Assembly (NCBI GenBank): GCA_024709955.1
Contig: JANJVS010000002.1
Span: forward strand, 1 to 37,443
Source: Rhodocyclaceae bacterium
Lineage (GTDB): Bacteria > Pseudomonadota > Gammaproteobacteria > Burkholderiales > Rhodocyclaceae
Direction: 5' to 3'
Length of the DNA stretch: 37,443 nucleotides
The notes under the pieces: generated by a model
Databases searched by the model: none
What the model saw: the letters and a program-made list of their open reading frames with translations, nothing else
What the model was told of the DNA's origin: nothing
Program-made: the position numbers and the translations under genes
Shown here: positions 1 to 10,580 of the stretch, piece after piece
Numbering within the stretch: position 1 is the stretch's first letter
Layout: each line of letters starts with the position of its first letter

Positions 1-1
1 C

Positions 2-322
2 GACGCGCGCGGCCGGCGGGTGCGCAAGGGCGGTCCGCTGGGCGAACGGCAATACCATTACGACGAAGCGGGCCGGCTGCTCGCCGAAAGCGCCCCGAAC
101 GGCATCCACGACCGGGAATACATTTACCTGGGCGAGCTGCCGGTGCCGGCGGGCCGGTTGTACCGGCGCGGCCGCTCCGCTCATGTCTTCCGTAGTCGAT
201 GTGCCTGGCATCGCGCTGCCCGGCTCTTTGGCTCTGCCGCACGTATCGCCGCGCCGATTTCGACAGTCGGACTTTGCGTGCCGTCAAGCTCGGCATGTCA
301 TGCGGCGACCAGTGCACGCTAG
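2..322 (+). pseudogene. RHS/YD-repeat protein, C-terminal remnant (5' end outside window)
   Basis: The frame is open from the window edge to the TAG at 320-322. Its first part reads as an RHS/YD repeat, with YHYDEAGRLL followed by REYIYLGELPV. RHS proteins are large secreted or surface shells, often toxin carriers. The family normally continues from this point into a conserved core ending around a DPxGL-type motif. Here the similarity stops at about position 150. The remaining roughly 57 codons are rich in Arg, Ser and Ala and look like translated non-coding DNA. I read it as a degraded or truncated RHS gene. It could instead be a short variable tip of an intact gene whose body lies upstream of the window. 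Confidence 0.5.
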
Positions 323-371
323 GCACATTGCCCGCGTATCCCGTGCATTTCCGCATTTCCCCTGTGCGGCC

Positions 372-377
372 TAGAAT
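372..377 (+). promoter_or_regulatory. Candidate -10 box for glgP
   Basis: TAGAAT lies 42 bases before the glgP ATG, in the short gap after the RHS remnant. A weak -35 (TTTCCG, 348-353) lies 18 bases upstream. Similar boxes followed by a CCG-rich stretch precede galE, the kinase-like gene at 14879 and waaC, which makes a shared sigma-70-like promoter style plausible. This rests on pattern only. Confidence 0.35.
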
Positions 378-419
378 CCGTCGATCGCATAAAAACACCA
401 ATACCGAAAGGGGAACCCC

Positions 420-2942
<2,523 letters not shown>

Positions 2943-2962
2943 GCGGGGTGGGCGGGGCATTC

Positions 2963-2985
2963 ACCGTCCCGCCGGCGTCGGCTTT
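2963..2985 (+). repeat. Dispersed 23-bp repeat, copy 1 (intergenic)
   Basis: Starts ACCGTCCCGCC. It differs from the best-matching copies at only two positions, C to T and A to G in the right half, which reads GTCGGCTTT. It lies 20 bases downstream of the glgP stop, in the same direction as glgP, and is preceded by C like all the other copies. Confidence 0.75.
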
Positions 2986-2995
2986 CCATGCGCTT

Positions 2996-3010
2996 CCGAA
3001 GCGGCTTCGG
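2996..3010 (+). terminator. Small hairpin downstream of glgP
   Basis: CCGAAG and CTTCGG form a perfect 6-bp stem around a CGG loop, 54 bases after the glgP stop. No T tract follows, so it is not a convincing intrinsic terminator. It may simply stabilise the mRNA 3' end. Confidence 0.25.
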
Positions 3011-3071
3011 GTGCGCCCGGCAAGGGAAGGAGAAACCTACCTGCCGGGTAGCCTTATCGATGCTTGTGCTG

Positions 3072-3098
3072 TAATACGGTTAGTCCGTCGATTATAAT
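3072..3098 (+). promoter_or_regulatory. Candidate vapBC promoter with overlapping imperfect inverted repeat
   Basis: A consensus TATAAT at 3093-3098 lies 29 bases before the antitoxin ATG. A poor -35 (TGTAAT, 3070-3075) is 17 bases upstream. An imperfect inverted repeat overlaps it: TAATACGG (3072-3079) against CCGT (3085-3088) plus ATTA (3091-3094). VapB-type antitoxins repress their own operons by binding such repeats, so this is a reasonable operator candidate. Autoregulation is inferred. Confidence 0.4.
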
Positions 3099-3127
3099 TG
3101 CCGCAACTTCCCCGGAGGATTCGTCCC

Positions 3128-3334
3128 ATGCAAGCCGTCACCGTTTCCCCGAAATTCCAGGTGGTGATTCCGCAGGCCGTGCGCGAGGCGCTGCATATCG
3201 AGGCCGGGCAGAAGCTTCAGGTGCTGGTGCTCGACAACCGCATCGAGTTGCTGCCGATGGAGCCGGCGCAGGCCTTGCGCGGTTTCCTGGCCGGCATCGA
3301 CACGGGCGTCGAGCGCGAGGACGACCGGGCGTGA
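3128..3334 (+). CDS. vapB: AbrB/VapB-type antitoxin
   Basis: A 68-residue protein with an N-terminal SpoVT/AbrB swapped-hairpin DNA-binding domain, seen in the stretch VSPKFQVVIPQAVREAL at residues 6-22. The C-terminal tail is acidic (GVEREDDRA) and would be expected to wrap the toxin. The ATG at 3128 follows GGAGG at 3114-3118 with good spacing, so it is preferred over the in-frame ATG at 3098. The stop overlaps the toxin start as GTGA. Such antitoxins neutralise a PIN-domain RNase and repress the operon. Confidence 0.85.
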   Translation: MQAVTVSPKFQVVIPQAVREALHIEAGQKLQVLVLDNRIELLPMEPAQALRGFLAGIDTGVEREDDRA

Positions 3335-3705
3335 ATCTGGTCGATTCCTGCGGTTGGCTGGAGTATTTCGCCGATGGTCCGAACGCGGACTTCTTCGCGC
3401 CAGCCATCGAGGACACCGAGCGCCTGATTGTCCCCAGCCTGTGCGTGTTCGAGGTGTTCAAGCGCGTGATGCAGCAACGCGGCGAGGGCGACGCCCTGCG
3501 CGCCGCCGCGCTGATGCGCCAGGGGCAGCGCGTGGACTTGACCGACACCCAGGCGATCGGCGCGGCGCGGCTTTCCGTCGAACTGCGGCTGCCGCTTGCG
3601 GACAGCATCATCTTCCACGCTGCCCGGCAACAAAGCGCCACCCTGTGGACCCAGGACGCCCATTTCGAGGGGCTTCCGGGGGTCAATTACGTGCGCAAGG
3701 GCTGA
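3331..3705 (+). CDS. vapC: PIN-domain ribonuclease toxin (VapC type)
   Basis: A 124-residue protein starting at GTG 3331, overlapping the antitoxin stop. It has the spaced acidic residues of a PIN-domain metal-dependent RNase: D5 in NLVDSCGWLEYF, E41 in the CVFEVFKRV segment, D91 in LPLADSIIF and D109 in LWTQDAHF. VapC toxins cut tRNA or rRNA when freed from their antitoxin. The target of this one cannot be read from sequence. The pair sits alone between glgP and the minus-strand ugd gene, with a 27-base convergent gap to the latter, as expected of a mobile addiction module. Confidence 0.87.
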   Translation: MNLVDSCGWLEYFADGPNADFFAPAIEDTERLIVPSLCVFEVFKRVMQQRGEGDALRAAALMRQGQRVDLTDTQAIGAARLSVELRLPLADSIIFHAARQQSATLWTQDAHFEGLPGVNYVRKG

Positions 3706-3732
3706 AGCGCGGTTCGTTTCGTAGGTCGGGCG

Positions 3733-5064
3733 TCAGCCCTGCGCGCGGCCGATCGGCAGGTACTCGAAGCCGCGGGCGCGCATCTCGCCGGGGTCGTAGA
3801 GGTTGCGGCCGTCGAAGACGACGGGCTGCCTGAGGGCCTGCTTCATGGCGGCGAAGTCGGGGCTGCGGAACACCTTCCATTCGGTGACGATCACCAGCGC
3901 GTCGGCGCCGGCGAGCGCCTCCTGGGGCGTGGCGGCGTAGGCGAGGCGCGGTTCGGCGCCGTGGATGCGGCGCGCCTCGTCCATCGCCACCGGGTCGTGG
4001 GCGACGACGCTGGCGCCGGCGGCGAGCAGGTCGGCGATCAGGTAGCGGCTCGGCGCCTCGCGCATGTCGTCGGTGTTGGGCTTGAAGGCGAGACCCCAGA
4101 GGGCGAAGCGGCGGCCCGCGAGGTCGGCGCCGAAGCGCGCCTGGATCTTGCGTATCAGCACGTGCTTCTGGGCCTCGTTGGCGGCCTCGACGGCGGCCAG
4201 CACCCGGAGCTCGACACCGGCCGCGTCGCGCGCGGTGCGCCGCAGGGCCTGCACATCCTTGGGGAAGCAGGAACCGCCGTAGCCGCAGCCTGGGTAGAGG
4301 AAGTGGTAGCCGATGCGCGGATCGGCGCCGATGCCCTGGCGCACCATCTCGATGTCGGCGCCGAGCTTTTCGGCGAGGTTGGCCAGCTCGTTCATGAAGG
4401 AGATGCGCGTGGCGAGCATGGCGTTGGCGGCGTATTTGGTCAGTTCGGCGGAACGGATGTCCATGACGACGAGGCGCTCGTGGTTGCGCTGGAAGGGGGC
4501 GTAGAGGGCGCGCATCAGCTGGATGGCCCGCTCGTCGTCGGCGCCGACGACGATGCGGTCGGGGCGCATGAAGTCGTCGATCGCCGCGCCCTCCTTGAGG
4601 AACTCCGGGTTGGAGACGACGGCGTAGGGCACGTCCGCGCCGCGCGCGGCGAGCGCGGCGGCGATCGCCTGCCTGACCTGATCGCCGGTGCCGACCGGCA
4701 CGGTGGATTTGTCGACGACCACCTTGTAGTCGGTCATGTGGCGGCCGATGTTGCGCGCGGCGGCGAGCACGTACTGCAGGTCGGCGGACCCATCCTCGTC
4801 GGGCGGCGTGCCGACGGCGATGAACTGGATCGTGCCGTGGGCGACGGCGCGTTCGACGTCGGTGGTGAACCTGAGACGGCCGGCGGCGACGTTGGCGCGC
4901 ACGATGTCGAGCAGCCCCGGCTCGTGGATCGGCATGCCGCCGGCTTCGAGAATGCGGATCTTCTCGGCATCGAGGTCGAGGCAGAGCACGTCGTTGCCGA
5001 CATCGGCGAGGCAGGCGCCGGAAACCAGGCCGACGTAGCCGGTGCCGATCACGGTGATTTTCAT
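3733..5064 (-). CDS. ugd: UDP-glucose 6-dehydrogenase
   Basis: Cytoplasmic enzyme oxidising UDP-glucose to UDP-glucuronate with two NAD+. The 443-residue product starts [12 protein letters not shown], an N-terminal Rossmann glycine motif. The catalytic segment [12 protein letters not shown] has its nucleophilic cysteine at C266, and the C-terminal part carries the [17 protein letters not shown] segment of the family. The start at 5064 has an AGGAGAGG ribosome-binding site. An in-frame ATG 39 bases further upstream lacks this support. It is transcribed away from galE, with a 189-base shared upstream region. UDP-glucuronate would supply core, capsule or exopolysaccharide sugars. Which one is not shown by this window. 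Confidence 0.96.
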   Translation of the reverse strand: MKITVIGTGYVGLVSGACLADVGNDVLCLDLDAEKIRILEAGGMPIHEPGLLDIVRANVAAGRLRFTTDVERAVAHGTIQFIAVGTPPDEDGSADLQYVLAAARNIGRHMTDYKVVVDKSTVPVGTGDQVRQAIAAALAARGADVPYAVVSNPEFLKEGAAIDDFMRPDRIVVGADDERAIQLMRALYAPFQRNHERLVVMDIRSAELTKYAANAMLATRISFMNELANLAEKLGADIEMVRQGIGADPRIGYHFLYPGCGYGGSCFPKDVQALRRTARDAAGVELRVLAAVEAANEAQKHVLIRKIQARFGADLAGRRFALWGLAFKPNTDDMREAPSRYLIADLLAAGASVVAHDPVAMDEARRIHGAEPRLAYAATPQEALAGADALVIVTEWKVFRSPDFAAMKQALRQPVVFDGRNLYDPGEMRARGFEYLPIGRAQG

Positions 5065-5218
5065 GCGGGGTCCTCTCCTGGGGAGCGAAATGGCGGGGCG
5101 CATTCTCCCATGCCGGGCGCGGCCGGGAGCGGGCTTGCGCCGCCGTGCGCGGATTATCGCCGCCTTTCATGAAGGAATCGTATCGGCGCGCCGGCGGCCC
5201 GGAGTCCCCCGCCTCTGG

Positions 5219-5224
5219 GATAAT
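5219..5224 (+). promoter_or_regulatory. Candidate -10 box for galE
   Basis: GATAAT followed by GCCGCC lies 29 bases before the galE ATG, in the divergent ugd-galE gap (5065-5253). No good -35 is seen at the right distance, so this is a weak call. Confidence 0.3.
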
Positions 5225-5253
5225 GCCGCCTTCGTCCCATCTCGCGCTTCTCC

Positions 5254-6252
5254 ATGATCCTCATCACCGGCGGCACCGGCTACATCGGTTCCCATGCTTG
5301 CGTCGCGCTCGCCCAGGCCGGGCGCCGGGTCCTGCTGCTCGACAACCTGAGCAACAGCGCGGCCGACGTGGTGGACCGGCTGGAACGCATCTGCGGCGCG
5401 CGGCCGGCCTTCGTCGCCGCCGACGTGCGCGACGCCGCCGCCCTTGACGAGGCGTTCGACCGCCATCCGATCCGGGCGGTGCTCCATTTCGCCGGCCTCA
5501 AGGCGGTGGGCGAATCGAACCAGAAGCCGATCGAGTATTACGACAACAACGTCGGCGGCAGCCTGCAGCTGCTGGCGGCGATGCGCCGCGCCGGGGTGAA
5601 GACCCTGGTGTTCTCCTCATCGGCGACGGTCTATGGCGACGCGGCGTCGATGCCGGTGCGCGAGGACTTTCCGCGCTCCGCCACCAATCCCTACGGCCGC
5701 AGCAAGCTGATGATCGAGGACATCCTCGCCGACCTGCATGCCGCCGAGCCGGACTGGCGCATCGCGCGCCTGCGCTATTTCAATCCGGTCGGCGCCCACG
5801 AATCCGGCCTGATCGGCGAGACGCCCCGGGGCACGCCGAACAACCTGATGCCCTATGTCGCCCAGGTCGCCGCCGGCCTGCGGCCGAGCCTCAACGTCTG
5901 GGGCGGCGACTGGCCGACGCCCGACGGCACCGGCGTGCGCGACTACATCCACGTCATGGACCTGGCCGAGGGCCACGTCGCGGCGCTGGCCTATCTGGAG
6001 CGGGCGGGCGGCATGGCGACCGTGAACCTCGGCACCGGCCGCGGCCATTCGGTGCTGGAGATGGTGCGCGCCTTCGAGCGCGCGAGCGGCCGGCCGGTTC
6101 CCTATAATGTGGCCCCACGCCGCCAGGGGGACATCGCCCAGTGCTGGGCCGACCCGCGGCTCGCCGAGGAACTGCTCGGCTGGCGCGCCCGCCGCGGCCT
6201 GGAGCAGATGTGCGCCGACGCCTGGCGCTGGCAGCAGGGTCTCGCCCGCTAG
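5254..6252 (+). CDS. galE: UDP-glucose 4-epimerase
   Basis: Interconverts UDP-glucose and UDP-galactose, probably to supply galactose for the LPS core. The 332-residue protein is of normal GalE length. It starts MILITGGTGYIGSH (NAD-binding motif) and has the FSSSATVYG segment. The short-chain dehydrogenase pair is Y147 and K151 in NPYGRSK, and the LRYFNPVGAHESGLIGE region is also typical. It opens the plus-strand core LPS run. A copy of the dispersed repeat begins 4 bases after its stop codon. Confidence 0.97.
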   Translation: MILITGGTGYIGSHACVALAQAGRRVLLLDNLSNSAADVVDRLERICGARPAFVAADVRDAAALDEAFDRHPIRAVLHFAGLKAVGESNQKPIEYYDNNVGGSLQLLAAMRRAGVKTLVFSSSATVYGDAASMPVREDFPRSATNPYGRSKLMIEDILADLHAAEPDWRIARLRYFNPVGAHESGLIGETPRGTPNNLMPYVAQVAAGLRPSLNVWGGDWPTPDGTGVRDYIHVMDLAEGHVAALAYLERAGGMATVNLGTGRGHSVLEMVRAFERASGRPVPYNVAPRRQGDIAQCWADPRLAEELLGWRARRGLEQMCADAWRWQQGLAR

Positions 6253-6256
6253 CCGC

Positions 6257-6280
6257 ACCGTGCCGCCGGCGCCGACTTTT
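6257..6280 (+). repeat. Dispersed 23-bp repeat, copy 2 (intergenic)
   Basis: Starts ACCGTGCCGCC and ends GCCGACTTTT, one mismatch from the commonest form (G for C at position 6). It fills much of the 61-base gap between galE and the next glycosyltransferase and is preceded by C. Confidence 0.85.
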
Positions 6281-6313
6281 CGATCTTTTGACCGCGACCA
6301 ACTCCGGCTCGAC

Positions 6314-7099
6314 ATGGGAACACCGGCATTCAGCGTCGTCTTGGTGAATTACAAGACGCCCGAAATCACCCGCATCTGCCTCGAACTGCTGCGCGAGCCC
6401 GCGCAAAGGCTCGGCTTCCCGGTCTGGGTGGTGGACAACGACTCCGCCGACGCGAGCACCGAGTACCTGCGCTCCCTCGACTGGATCCGGCTCATCGAGC
6501 GCAAGCCCGGCGCGGGCGAGCCGGGCTTCATGAACCACGGCCTGGCCCTCGACCTGGTGCTCGAACGCGCCGACACCGACTACCTGTTCCTGCTGCACAC
6601 CGACACCTTCATCCACGATCCGGTCATCTTCGAGCAGATGCTCGCCTTCTGCGCGCGGGACGCCAAGGTGGTCGGCGTCGGCTGCCTCGACCAGATCTAC
6701 CGCGGCCAGTTCCGCATCTACTGGCGCATCGTCACGCGCTTCCTCAAGCATTACGCGCGCCGCCTCAAGCTCGCCCTCGGCCTCAAGTCGCGCCCGCCCA
6801 AGCCCTGGATGGAGCAGTACGTCAAGAGCTTCTGCTCGCTGTGGAACATCCGCTTCATCAGGCAGCAGGGCTGGACCTTCGCCATGGACGGCATGACCCC
6901 GAGCTACGCGATCCAGGACCGCGCGCGCGCCGCCGGCTACAAGATCGCCCTGATCCCGGCTCGGAAAATGTTCCGCCATCTCGACCACATCGAGGCGGGC
7001 ACGGTCGCCGCCATCGGCGGCTACGGCGACCAGCACCGGCGCACGCGGAAATACCTGGCGCTGCTGGACAAGTACCGGGAAACGCCGGACGGCGCGTGA
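6314..7099 (+). CDS. Glycosyltransferase family 2 (GT-A fold)
   Basis: A 261-residue inverting-type sugar transferase. The N-terminal strand FSVVLVNYKTP is followed by VVDNDS at 39-44 (nucleotide-binding loop) and YLFLLHTDTF, where the metal-binding DxD motif is expected. The ATG at 6314 is the first start that gives a clean GT2 N-terminus. The frame is open further upstream only through galE and the repeat. Its stop overlaps the next gene's ATG (TGATG). It lies between galE and core kinase genes, so a role in LPS core extension is likely. The sugar and acceptor are unknown. Confidence 0.85.
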   Translation: MGTPAFSVVLVNYKTPEITRICLELLREPAQRLGFPVWVVDNDSADASTEYLRSLDWIRLIERKPGAGEPGFMNHGLALDLVLERADTDYLFLLHTDTFIHDPVIFEQMLAFCARDAKVVGVGCLDQIYRGQFRIYWRIVTRFLKHYARRLKLALGLKSRPPKPWMEQYVKSFCSLWNIRFIRQQGWTFAMDGMTPSYAIQDRARAAGYKIALIPARKMFRHLDHIEAGTVAAIGGYGDQHRRTRKYLALLDKYRETPDGA

Positions 7100-7875
7100 T
7101 GACGGACTTCGCCAACGACACCTGGCGCGCCGTGCTGGCCCGCAACGGGCTGGACGGCTTCGACGCGCTGTGGAACCTGGAAGCGCCCTGGTTCGAGCCG
7201 CCCAACCGGCGGCGCGGCGGCTGGAGCGGCGTGGCGCGTTGCGAGCTCGAAGATGCCGCCGGCCAGCGGCGCGGCGTCTTCCTCAAGCGCCAGGAAAACC
7301 ACAAGACCTTTTCCTGGCGGCATCCGTTCAAGGGCATTCCCACCTTCCTGCGCGAGTTCCGGCTGATCCGGCGCTACCGCGCCGGCGGCGTGCCGACCCT
7401 CGATCCGGTGTATTTCGCCATGCGCCCGACGGCGGCCGGCCATCGCGCGATCCTCATGACCGTCGCCCTCGACGGCTTCGTGCCGCTCGACGCCTACGTC
7501 GCCGGCGGGCAGGCCAGCCGCCCCGCGCCGGCCGAGCGCCGCCGCGTGCTGGCCGCCGTCGCCGACCTGACGCGGCGCATGCACGCCTGCCGCATCCAGC
7601 ACAACTGCTACTACCCCAAGCACGTCTTCGTGCGCGTCGGGCCGGACGGCGCCGTCGAGGCGCGCGTCATCGACCTGGAAAAGTCGCGCTGGCGGCCGCT
7701 CGCCGTTTTCTGCGCGCTGCGCGACCTCGACACCCTCAACCGCCACGCCCCCGGCTGGAGCCGCGCCGAGCGGCTCTACTTCCTCAAGGCCTACCTGCGC
7801 CGCGACCGGCTGACGCCCTACGGCAAGTGGCTGTGGCACAAGCTCGCCGCGCGCGCGGCGAAGCGGCGCGCCTGA
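7099..7875 (+). CDS. InaA-type LPS kinase-family protein lacking the HRD aspartate
   Basis: A 258-residue protein of the Kdo/WaaP/InaA kinase superfamily. It has the SWRHPFKGIPTFLREFRLIRRYR segment, TRRMHACRIQHNCYYPKHVFVRV around residues 160-182, and an IDLEKSR metal-site segment with D192. WaaP has H-R-D at the catalytic loop. The aligned residues here are H168, N169 and C170, so the usual catalytic aspartate is missing. From memory, the H-N-C-x-Y-P-K-H pattern is typical of the InaA branch, so this is a family trait rather than damage. It overlaps the glycosyltransferase before it and precedes waaG by 13 bases. Pseudomonas core clusters carry a similar gene. Its activity, or a pseudokinase role, is unproven. 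Confidence 0.82.
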   Translation: MTDFANDTWRAVLARNGLDGFDALWNLEAPWFEPPNRRRGGWSGVARCELEDAAGQRRGVFLKRQENHKTFSWRHPFKGIPTFLREFRLIRRYRAGGVPTLDPVYFAMRPTAAGHRAILMTVALDGFVPLDAYVAGGQASRPAPAERRRVLAAVADLTRRMHACRIQHNCYYPKHVFVRVGPDGAVEARVIDLEKSRWRPLAVFCALRDLDTLNRHAPGWSRAERLYFLKAYLRRDRLTPYGKWLWHKLAARAAKRRA

Positions 7876-7888
7876 GGCCGGGACCGCC

Positions 7889-9013
7889 ATGCAGCTGGCC
7901 TTCACCCTCTTCAAGTACTTCCCCTTCGGCGGGCTGCAGCGCGACTTCCTGCGCATCGCGCTGGCCTGCCAGGCGCGCGGCCACGGCATCCGCGTCTATA
8001 CCCTGTCCTGGCAAGGCGAGGTGCCCGCCGGCTTCGAGGTGCTGACGGTGCCGGTGCGCGCGCTCACCAATCCGCGCCGCTACGAGAAGTTCGCCGCCTG
8101 GGTGCATGCCGACCTCGCCAAGCGCCCCGTCGATCGCGTCGTCGGCTTCAACAAGATGCCGGGCCTCGACTTCTATTACTGCGCCGATCCCTGCTACGAG
8201 GACAAGGCGCGCACGCTGCGCGGTCCGCTCTACCGCCTCTCCGGGCGCTACCGCCATTTCGCTGCCTACGAGCGCGCCGTGTTCGCGCCGGACAGCCGTA
8301 CCGAGATCCTGATGATCTCGGCGCTGCAGCAGCCGCTGTTCGTCAAGCATTACGCCACGCCGCCGCGGCGCTTCCACCTGCTGCCGCCGGGCATCGCCGC
8401 CGACCGGCGCGCGCCGCCGGACGCGGCGGCGATCCGCGCCGGTTTCCGCCGGGAATTCGGCCTCGACGATGGGGAAAATGCTGGCGACCTGCTGCTGGTG
8501 CAGATCGGCTCGGGCTTCAAGACCAAGGGGCTGGACCGCAGCCTCAAGGCGCTCGCCGCCCTGCCGCCGGAGCTCAAGGCGCGCACGCAGCTGATCGCCA
8601 TCGGCCAGGACGAGCCGCGTCCCTTCCTGCGGCAGATCAGGCGGCTCGGCCTGGCGCGCCGGGTGTCCATCCTCAAGGGCCGCGACGACATCCCGCGCTT
8701 CCTGCTCGGCGCCGACCTGCTGATCCATCCGGCCTACAACGAGAACACCGGCACGGTGCTGCTCGAAGCCGTCGTCGCCGGCCTGCCGGTGCTGACCACG
8801 GCCGCCTGCGGCTACGCCCACTACATCGAGGAGGCCGGCGCCGGCCGCGTCATCCCGCTGCCCTTCGCGCAGCGCGCCCTCGACACGGCGCTCGCCGCCA
8901 TGCTCGCCGACGCGACGGCGCGCGGGCGCTGGAGCGCCAACGGCCTCGCCTTCGCCGCGCGCGCCGACCTCTACAGCCTGCCCGAGCGGGCGGCGGACAT
9001 CATCCTGCGGTGA
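7889..9013 (+). CDS. waaG: LPS core UDP-glucose:heptosyl-LPS alpha-1,3-glucosyltransferase (WaaG)
   Basis: GT4, GT-B-fold enzyme acting at the inner face of the cytoplasmic membrane. It adds the first outer-core glucose to heptose II. The 374-residue length and the start MQLAFTLFKYFPFGGLQRDF match WaaG. Further support comes from the VVGFNKMPGLDFYYCADPC segment, the KTKGLDR segment, and the C-terminal E-x7-E donor-site motif in NENTGTVLLEAVVAG. It sits directly before waaP with a GTGA stop/start overlap, the classical waaG-waaP order. Confidence 0.95.
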   Translation: MQLAFTLFKYFPFGGLQRDFLRIALACQARGHGIRVYTLSWQGEVPAGFEVLTVPVRALTNPRRYEKFAAWVHADLAKRPVDRVVGFNKMPGLDFYYCADPCYEDKARTLRGPLYRLSGRYRHFAAYERAVFAPDSRTEILMISALQQPLFVKHYATPPRRFHLLPPGIAADRRAPPDAAAIRAGFRREFGLDDGENAGDLLLVQIGSGFKTKGLDRSLKALAALPPELKARTQLIAIGQDEPRPFLRQIRRLGLARRVSILKGRDDIPRFLLGADLLIHPAYNENTGTVLLEAVVAGLPVLTTAACGYAHYIEEAGAGRVIPLPFAQRALDTALAAMLADATARGRWSANGLAFAARADLYSLPERAADIILR

Positions 9014-9834
9014 GCGCAACCGTCTATCTCGAAGAGCCACTGCGCTCCCTCTGGGCCGGCCAGGACCCTTTCGCCGCCGCCGAGGCGCTGGAGGGCGAGG
9101 TGCTGCGCGCCCTCGAAGGGCGGCGCACGCTGCGCACCGAGATTGCCGGACGCGGCTACTACCTCAAGATCCATCGCGGTGTCGGCTGGGGAGAGATTCT
9201 CAAGAACCTGCTCTCCGGCCGCCTGCCGGTGCTCGGCGCCGGCAACGAGTGGCGCGCGCTGCGCCGGCTGACGGCCCTCGGCGTGGATACGATGCGCCCC
9301 GTCGCCTTCGGCGCGCGCGGGGCCAACCCGGCGCGGCAGCATTCCTTCATCCTCACCGAGGAACTCGCGCCGACGATCAGCCTGGAAGACTATTGCCGTA
9401 ATTGGCACGATGGGCGCACCGTCCCGCCGGCGCCGACTTTCAAGCGCGCGCTGATCCGCCGCGTCGCCGAGATGGCGCGGCGCATGCATCGCGGCGGCGT
9501 CAATCACCGCGACTTCTACCTCTGCCACTTCCTGCTGCATCTGCCGGCGGACGCGCGGGCGCCGAAGCTCTCGCTGATCGACCTGCACCGCGCCCAGGTG
9601 CGCGCCAGGACGCCGCGCCGCTGGCGCGACAAGGACCTGGCGGCGCTGTATTTCTCCGCCCTCGACATTGGCCTGACGCGGCGCGACCGGCTGCGCTTCC
9701 TGCGCGCCTACTTCGGCCGCCCGCTGCGGGAAATCCTGGCCGCCGAGGCGGCGCTGCTCGCCCATCTCGAAAGCGAGGCGGCGCGCCTCATGGCACGCTA
9801 CCGCCGCAAATACGCGCCGGGGGCCGGCCAATGA
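9010..9834 (+). CDS. waaP: LPS core heptose(I) kinase (WaaP)
   Basis: Phosphorylates O-4 of heptose I in the inner core, which stabilises the outer membrane. The 274-residue product has the catalytic loop VNHRDFYLCHFLL with D168 and the metal-binding LIDLHRAQ with D191. It is slightly longer than the 265-268 residues I recall for E. coli and Pseudomonas WaaP. The start is GTG at 9010, overlapping the waaG stop. Residues 137-144 (TVPPAPTF) are encoded exactly by a copy of the dispersed repeat. They lie about 24 residues before the catalytic loop, in a segment that is normally variable. The frame is intact, so the gene should be functional. Confidence 0.94.
   Translation: MSATVYLEEPLRSLWAGQDPFAAAEALEGEVLRALEGRRTLRTEIAGRGYYLKIHRGVGWGEILKNLLSGRLPVLGAGNEWRALRRLTALGVDTMRPVAFGARGANPARQHSFILTEELAPTISLEDYCRNWHDGRTVPPAPTFKRALIRRVAEMARRMHRGGVNHRDFYLCHFLLHLPADARAPKLSLIDLHRAQVRARTPRRWRDKDLAALYFSALDIGLTRRDRLRFLRAYFGRPLREILAAEAALLAHLESEAARLMARYRRKYAPGAGQ
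9418..9440 (+). repeat. Dispersed 23-bp repeat, copy 3 (inside waaP)
   Basis: A full-match copy starting ACCGTCCCGCC and ending GCCGACTTT, preceded by C. It is read in frame in the sense direction as TVPPAPTF (waaP residues 137-144). Confidence 0.9.
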
Positions 9835-10580
9835 GCGCGGCCGAGCGCTGGCGCGTCATGCCCGGCACCGAGGCGGAGGCGGCGCAACGCTTCGCCGACC
9901 TCGATGCCGTGTTCGCCCTCGACGGCCAGGTGGTCGCCCAGGATTCGCTCACCCGCACGCTGCGCGTCGAGATCGGCGGCCGCGCCTACTACGTGAAGCG
10001 CTACGCCGGCCTCGGCAAGAAGCCCCTGCGCCGCCTGTTCGCCACGCCGCGCGTCGAAACGGAATGGCGCAACCTCGAACGCTTCGCCGCCTGGGGCATT
10101 CCCACCGCGCGCCTCGTCGCCCACGGCCTCGAACGCAAGGGCGGCCGCTTCCTGCGCGGCGCGCTGGTCACCGCCGAGATTCCCGACACGACCGACCTGG
10201 GCCGGCTCGCCAACGCGGCCGACCCGCGCCTGAAAAGTCGGTGCTGGTGGGACGGTGTCGCGCGCCAGATCGCGGCCATCGCCCGCGCCATGCACGAGCG
10301 CCGCTTCGTCCATGGCGACTTCAAGTGGCGCAACCTGCTGGTGGACGGCGCCGGCCGCGTCTTCCTGATCGACTGCCCGAGCGGCGGCTTCTGGTGGCCG
10401 CCCTTCCTCGAATACCGCGTCGTCAAGGATCTCGCCTGCCTCGACAAGGTGGCGAAATATCACCTGCCGCGCACCCGCCGGCTGCGCTTCTACCTCGACT
10501 ACGCGCGGAAGAAGAAGCTCGACGCCGCCGACAAGCGGCGCATCCGCCGCATCGTCGCCTTCTTCGCGGGGCGCGAATGA
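9831..10580 (+). CDS. LPS core kinase, WaaP/RfaY-like
   Basis: A 249-residue kinase of the LPS kinase superfamily. The N lobe contains YYVKRYAGLGKKPLRRLFATPRVETEWRNLE in sequence. The catalytic loop is RFVHGDFKWRNLL with D163, and the metal site is FLIDCPSGG with D181. The ATG at 9831 overlaps the waaP stop. Its place after waaP and its length match the second core kinase of Pseudomonas clusters, as I recall them. The substrate is probably a heptose or another inner-core sugar. Residues 135-142 (KSRCWWDG) come from an inverted copy of the dispersed repeat, giving an odd Cys-Trp-Trp run just before the helix leading to the catalytic loop. Confidence 0.85.
   Translation: MSAAERWRVMPGTEAEAAQRFADLDAVFALDGQVVAQDSLTRTLRVEIGGRAYYVKRYAGLGKKPLRRLFATPRVETEWRNLERFAAWGIPTARLVAHGLERKGGRFLRGALVTAEIPDTTDLGRLANAADPRLKSRCWWDGVARQIAAIARAMHERRFVHGDFKWRNLLVDGAGRVFLIDCPSGGFWWPPFLEYRVVKDLACLDKVAKYHLPRTRRLRFYLDYARKKKLDAADKRRIRRIVAFFAGRE
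10233..10256 (-). repeat. Dispersed 23-bp repeat, copy 4 (inside kinase gene, inverted)
   Basis: On the minus strand it reads ACCGTCCCACC then AGCACCGACTTTT. Three G-to-A differences from copy 3 all lie in the middle block. It is in frame in the host gene, read antisense to the element, giving KSRCWWDG. It is followed by CAGG, like copies 6 and 7. Confidence 0.85.

Noticed and set aside
240-261. A stretch resembling the dispersed repeat (CACGTATCGCC then GCGCCGATTTC)
   Set aside because: It needs two single-base gaps and several mismatches to align. In such GC-rich DNA that is too weak to count as a copy.
3901-3914. GTCGGCGCCGGCG inside ugd, matching the middle of the repeat
   Set aside because: Only the GC-rich palindromic centre matches. 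Both diagnostic ends (ACCGTCCC and ACTTT) are missing, and the residues are ordinary Ugd sequence.
6103-6108. TATAAT inside the 3' part of galE as a promoter for the next gene
   Set aside because: It encodes conserved-looking residues of GalE and has no -35 at a suitable distance.
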